Shown here piece by piece: positions 60,001-64,000 of a stretch of 64,000 bases of DNA. A model generated the notes under the pieces. That model did no database searches. It was not told the DNA's origin and saw only the letters and a program-made list of their open reading frames with translations. Positions within the stretch are counted from its first letter, which is position 1. Each line of letters begins with the position of its first letter. The stretch comes from Owenia fusiformis (taxonomy: Eukaryota > Annelida > Polychaeta > Sabellida > Oweniidae), in the NCBI GenBank assembly GCA_903813345.2, contig CAIIXF020000012.1, positions 23,200,184 to 23,264,183 of the forward strand, read 5' to 3'. The position numbers and the translations under genes are program-made.

Positions 60001-60510
60001 GCTTTTCCGTAAACCTGCGAAAGCAATCGTGGGGTGTTCCGAGGAACCTATTGATATTTTAAGCTATATTGAGAAAATATACCATCATAAACAAGAGGTA
60101 TGTATCAAGATGTATATTATTGAAAATCTCATGAAAAAGCTTATCTTAAACCTGTGAAAGCAATCGTGGGGTGTTCCGAAGAACCTATTGATATTTTAAG
60201 CTATGTTGAGAAAATATACCATCATAAACAAGAGGTATGTATCAAGATGTATATTATTGACAATCTCATGAAAAAAGCTTATCTTAAACCTGCGAAAGCA
60301 ATCGTGGGGTGTTCTGAGGAATCTATTGATATTTTAAGCTATGTTGAGAAAATATACCATCATAAACAAGAGGTATGTATCAAGATGTATATTATTGAAA
60401 ATCTCATGAAAAAGCTTATCTTAAACCTGCGAAAGCAATCGTGGGGTGTTCCGAGGAATCTATTGATATTTTAAGCTATATTGAGAAAATATACCATCAT
60501 AAACAAGTGG
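60000..60510 (+). repeat. 137-bp tandem repeat, four copies
   Basis: AAACCTG starts copies at 60,011, 60,148, 60,286 and 60,423 (137, 138, 137 bp). Units are nearly identical. Each contains GCAATCGTGGGGTGTTC, ATTGATATTTTAAGCTAT and AAATATACCATCATAAACAA. One frame stays open across more than two units (60,154-60,474) only because one unit is 138 bp long. Confidence 0.92.
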
Positions 60511-60582
60511 TATGTATCATACTAAGCACTTGATCCATGATCTTGGTCATCTGGTTCGTTGGTTGTTTGGTTCGTTGGATGG

Positions 60583-61539
60583 AAATAATGAAACATGGCT
60601 TCATGGTACATTTATACATTAAGGGAAATAAAGGAAGTCATCATTTAGTGTATTTCTTAGAAAAAATGTTTGCCAAACATACATGTGCCAACAATGGGAT
60701 TAGAATCCCAACAATTGAAAAATGTGTCATTGTGGAATAACCGTACTGAACCAGAGAGCAAAATCATCAAATGATAGAACTGATTATGTGTTACAGTACC
60801 TTTAACAAGATGGTATGTAGATATAAATGCTGCAGATAGGTAGCACAAATTGTAGATTCTCTGTGGTTTTCCTTTTGTGTTTCTTTTTGTTCTCTCCAAG
60901 CCAAGAGGTATGTAGATACAAATGCTGCAGATAGGTAGCACAAATTGTAGATTCTCAGTGGTTTTCCCTTTGTGGTTCTTTTTGTTCTCTCCAAGGCAAG
61001 AAGACTGCACCTGAAAGTACATTTAAGGAAAAGATCAGCGATGGTTCAATTAAAAAGAAAGAAAAACCCTAAACTAAGCCCACAATTTTAACATGAAATT
61101 GAAAACCCAAAAGAAAAGACCCTTCAATCTACAACTGTAGCTAAAATAAACGAAAAGGACTTCAGACCTTCAAAATTTAGATCTGGAGTAGTACTTGAAG
61201 TGAACTTTAAAATTGAATCATTACTGAGTAAGTATTGGTCAACCAAATACAATACAATACAAAACAAAACAATACAATACATAGCAATACAAAACTTTAC
61301 AATACAATACAATACTAAGCACTAGATCCATGATCTTGGTCATCTGGTTCGTTGGTTGTCTGGTTCATTGGTTGTTTGGTTCGTTGGGTGGAGTGTTGGT
61401 TAGATGGTTGATTAATTAGTTAATTGGTTGGTTAGTTTTAACCTATTGGGTGGTCTGGTGGTTGTCTGGTTGGTTAGTTGGTTGGTTAGTAAGTAAGTTG
61501 GTTGGTTGGTTAGAGTAATCCTATTGGGTCATTGGTTGG
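60583..61539. repeat. First copy of a ~2.46-kb tandem duplication unit (left part)
   Basis: Matches 63,041-64,000 almost base for base, with an offset of 2,458 at the left end and 2,462 at the right. Includes an inner 2 x ~94-bp tandem (60,812-61,001), an AATACAATAC microsatellite near 61,245-61,315 and a TTGG-rich tract at 61,340-61,560. The words around AAGCACTTGATCCATGATC at 60,525 recur at 61,316 and 63,783, so there is also a smaller ~790-bp periodicity. Confidence 0.9.
60800..61010 (-). CDS. Exon-like segment inside the duplicated unit (function unknown)
   Basis: On the minus strand, acceptor ATGTACTTTCAG and donor GTTAAAG|GTACTG bound 211 bases open in one frame (VQSSCLGENKKNHKGK at its start). 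The body is two ~94-bp tandem units translated in different frames, and the second genomic copy (63,260-63,468) has lost one T, shifting the frame. It could be a decayed multi-copy exon or simply a repeat with splice-like edges. No domain recognised. Confidence 0.2.
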
Positions 61540-61565
61540 TAGGTTGGATGTCCGGTTGGTTGGTT
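61340..61565. repeat. TTGG-rich simple repeat
   Basis: Degenerate GGTTGGTTGGTTAG / CTGGTTCGTTGG sequence. Same tract at 63,800-64,000 in the second duplication copy. Confidence 0.85.
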
Positions 61566-61589
61566 GTCTGGTTGTTTGCGACCCAAAGA

Positions 61590-61910
61590 AAAAAACTGGA
61601 GTGATGACTTTCCAAAAACTTGAATTAAACAACCACATCCACAATCAAAAGTTCCCCATTGCTCCATCAAATCCAACTCAATAAAAAGGTGACTTGAAAC
61701 CCCCAATGAAATTAAACTGGAACTGTACTGGAAGTAGCCCCCCCCCCAACACACACACTATGGAGTGAATACCTTCCCAAAAACTTACATTAAGCAACCC
61801 AAGCTAAAATCTAAAAGACCACCGCTCAAACAAACTAAAAAGTGAAGTGACTTGAGGCCTCCCCCATTAAAAGTAGAACTGGAATAGTACTGGGAGTAGC
61901 CCCCTGCTAA
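61590..61910. repeat. Diverged ~160-bp tandem pair
   Basis: TGGAGTGATGACTTTCCAAA (61,598) and TGGAGTGAATACCTTCCCAA (61,759) open two related segments. Each is followed by a GTGACTTGA word, a C-rich tract, and AACTGGAA..GTACTGG..GTAGCCCCC. Confidence 0.6.
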
Positions 61911-62402
61911 TGGGATGCAACTGATTGCAAGAGATAAAACTGGGCAAAAATGTGACATCTATGGTAAGTCCTAGAAACTCGACCTAGTCCCCTCGTGAAG
62001 AAAAATGTGATGTCAACAGGATCGGCGTTTCGCAGGGACTTCACCATCTGTGCTACAAATAGATAAAAACATGTTGTAGTAGTTGTTATTTTACATAAAA
62101 CTTTACATAAAACTTTACATTATACTTCACACTACTTAAATTTACTCTACTAAAAATTTACAGAAAATTAAAAAAGTTAAAATTTATTTCTCCCAATTTG
62201 ATATTAACCAGTAGACTTCCATATTTTTGATTTTGAAACATGAACTATATCCCCCCAGAAACCCAACCAACCCCCTCCCACTTTACCTTAGAGTCCAAGT
62301 TTCTCCACCAAAGAATATGGGTCGGCCAACAAAAGTCCACCAGTAAATATCAAACTGGGAGGCGCCCCTATCCCTAAGCAAAACCAGGAAGGAATACTTA
62401 AC

Positions 62403-62504
62403 TTAGGTAGCAGGAACGTCGGTTGTAGTCCTAGTTGGCACGCAGCTGTTGTCTCCGCTGTGTCGTTGGTCATCGGGCTCCTCATCTCCAAGCTGAAAGT
62501 GAAC
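62403..62504 (-). CDS. Possible terminal exon of an unknown minus-strand gene
   Basis: Acceptor TCTGTTTTCAG at 62,505-62,507, then 33 codons in phase 0 (VHFQLGDEEPDDQRHSGDNS, CVPTRTTTDVPAT) and TAA at 62,403-62,405. The composition is hydrophilic and GC-rich compared with surroundings. It joins in phase with the segment ending at 62,559. Product not recognised; another frame across the same bases is open to 62,288, so the reading frame is not certain. Confidence 0.35.
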   Translation of the reverse strand, partial: VHFQLGDEEPDDQRHSGDNSCVPTRTTTDVPAT

Positions 62505-62558
62505 CTGAAAACAGAGGAACTAAACTGATGTAATAATTGAATAAAAAAATGTACTTAC

Positions 62559-62705
62559 TTTGGTGCTTTGGTGACAGGAACACGAACACCTCTCGCCCAT
62601 GATACTGTTTACGTGGACTGGACCTGATGGCTCAAAGTTGTCGAAATACTGATCCAGCTGTCGCCCTAACTTAGTGTGTTCGCTGCATCTCTCTCATAGT
62701 TGTTC
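62559..62705 (-). pseudogene. Possible upstream exon of the same minus-strand gene, interrupted
   Basis: Acceptor TTGTATCTTTCAG (62,706-62,708) and donor ACCAAA|GTAAGT (62,553-62,558) enclose 147 bases. The frame that joins the next exon reads TKLGRQLDQYFDNFEPSG, PVHVNSIMGERCSCSCHQST but meets a TGA near the 5' edge; all three frames contain a stop. Use of a later acceptor (GATGCAG) would avoid it, or the exon is decayed or partly untranslated. Not recognised. Confidence 0.3.
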
Positions 62706-63040
62706 CTGAAAGATACAAGATAAGAAAATGAAAAATACAAGGATGCAACTTGGTCGAGTCACTTCCAATACAAGCGGAGGAGGGAATGCCAAGACATTCC
62801 TTTCATTGACTCTCGAAAATTTGTCATAGCCTTGTACCCCTCCCGGCTCAAGATTTATATCATCAAGTCAACTAACTGCTTGGGCAGATGTAACTCTGTA
62901 GGAAGAAGGGAATAGTGGAGTATATGTATCTTTAAGACTAAATTGAAATGTGGTGTTTCCTATTTCAAAGCAGTTGCCATCTTGACTTGGCCCAATGTGA
63001 AGTAGGAATGATTCAGGCAACTATCACAGACCATATGTGA

Positions 63041-64000
63041 AAATAATGAAACATGGCTTCGTGGTACATTTGTACATTAAGGGAAATCAAGGCAGTCATC
63101 ATTTAGTGTATTTCTTAGAAAAAATGTTTGCCAAACATACATGTGCCAACAATGGGATTGGAATCACAACAATTGAAAAATGTGTCATTGTGGAATAACC
63201 ATACTGAACCAGAGAGCAATCATCAAATGATAGAACTGATTATGTGTTACAGTACCTTTAACAAGATGGTATGTAGATATAAATGCTGCAGATAGGTAGC
63301 ACAAATTGTAGATTCTCTGTGGTTTTCCTTTTGTGTTTCTTTTTGTTCTATCCAAGCCAAGAGGTATGTAGATACAAATGCTGCAGATAGGTAGCACAAA
63401 TTGTAGATTCTCAGTGGTTTCCCTTTGTGGTTCTTTTTGTTCTCTCCAAGGCAAGAAGACTGCACCTGAAAGTACATTTAAGGAAAGGATCAGCGATGGT
63501 TCAATTAAAAAGAAAGAAAACCCCTAAACTAAGCCCACAATTTTAACATGAAATTTAAAACCCAAAAGAAAAGACCCTTCAATCTACAACTGTAGCTAAA
63601 ATGAACGAAAAAGACTTCAGACCTTCAAAATTTAGATCTGGAGTAGTACTTGAAGTGAACTTTAAAATTGAATCATTACTGAGTAAGTATTGGTCAACGA
63701 AATACAATACAATACAAAACAAAACAATACAATACAAAGCAATACAAAACTATACAATACAATACAATACAATACAATACTAAGCACTAGATCCATGATC
63801 TTGGTCATCTGGTTCGTTGGTTGTCTGGTTCATTGGTTGTTTGGTTCGTTGGGTGGAGTGTTGGTTAGATGGTTGATTAATTAGTTAATTGGTTGGTTAG
63901 TTTTAACCTATTGGGTGGTCTGGTGGTTGTCTGGTTGGTTAGTTAGTTGGTTAGTAAGTAAGTTGGTTGGTTAGATTAAGCCTATTGGGTCATTGGTTGG
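63041..64000. repeat. Second copy of the ~2.46-kb duplication unit (runs off the window)
   Basis: Near-identical to 60,583-61,539, including the 2 x ~94-bp tandem (63,268-63,460), the AATACAATAC microsatellite (63,703-63,780, longer than in copy 1) and the TTGG tract. It reaches the window edge, so more copies may follow. Confidence 0.9.

Noticed and set aside
60657-61022. 121-codon minus-strand frame as an ordinary gene
   Set aside because: It consists mainly of two tandem ~94-bp units read in different frames, and the near-identical second genomic copy is frameshifted; reported only as a low-confidence exon-like segment.

Overview
The window is AT-rich nuclear DNA from an animal, most likely a marine invertebrate. 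Genes are split into short exons by long GT-AG introns, tandem repeats and miniature inverted-repeat elements are very dense, and there are no operons or bacterial-type ORFs. The species cannot be fixed from the sequence; an echinoderm, hemichordate or mollusc-like lophotrochozoan would all fit.

One gene is clear: a smoothelin-like gene on the + strand, running from about 27.8 kb (perhaps 24.9 kb) to a stop at 52,618. I reassembled 11 coding exons whose splice phases all agree. They encode about 470 residues: a KVKD-rich start, the conserved smoothelin N-terminal motif split over the first three exons, a charged coiled-coil-like stretch, a Thr/Ser/Gly-rich linker, and a C-terminal calponin-homology (CH) domain. 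A twelfth exon (46,996-47,119) has the same phase and the same position in the protein as exon 49,830-49,956. It encodes a different first CH helix, so the two look like mutually exclusive alternative exons. This is the most interesting coding observation here.

At the left edge (1-291, - strand) lies the start of a death-domain protein that runs off the window. At the right edge (60.6-64 kb) a unit of about 2.46 kb is tandemly duplicated, with exon-like minus-strand pieces inside it and between the copies; I do not recognise their product.

The rest is repeat landscape. At 6,062-10,255 is a foldback-like element with an 8-bp target duplication, whose two inverted arms are tandem arrays of a ~109-bp unit. 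At 11.2-13.8 kb is an array of a ~340-bp unit bounded by inverted AGCTCACATGGT-type ends. At 14,813-16,204 is an element with ~28-bp terminal inverted repeats filled with TATACTGAAAGTATAC motifs. A mariner-like MITE with TA duplication lies at 874-1,244, and three copies of a CAGGCCCGTAGCCAGG MITE are scattered through the window. The probable 3' UTR holds a 32-bp array and a perfect-period 26-bp x 17 array. Other tandem arrays lie at 25.7, 48.5, 53.2, 57.8 and 60.0 kb.

Most apparent open frames of 60-120 codons come from translating these repeats or AT-rich introns and are not annotated as genes.
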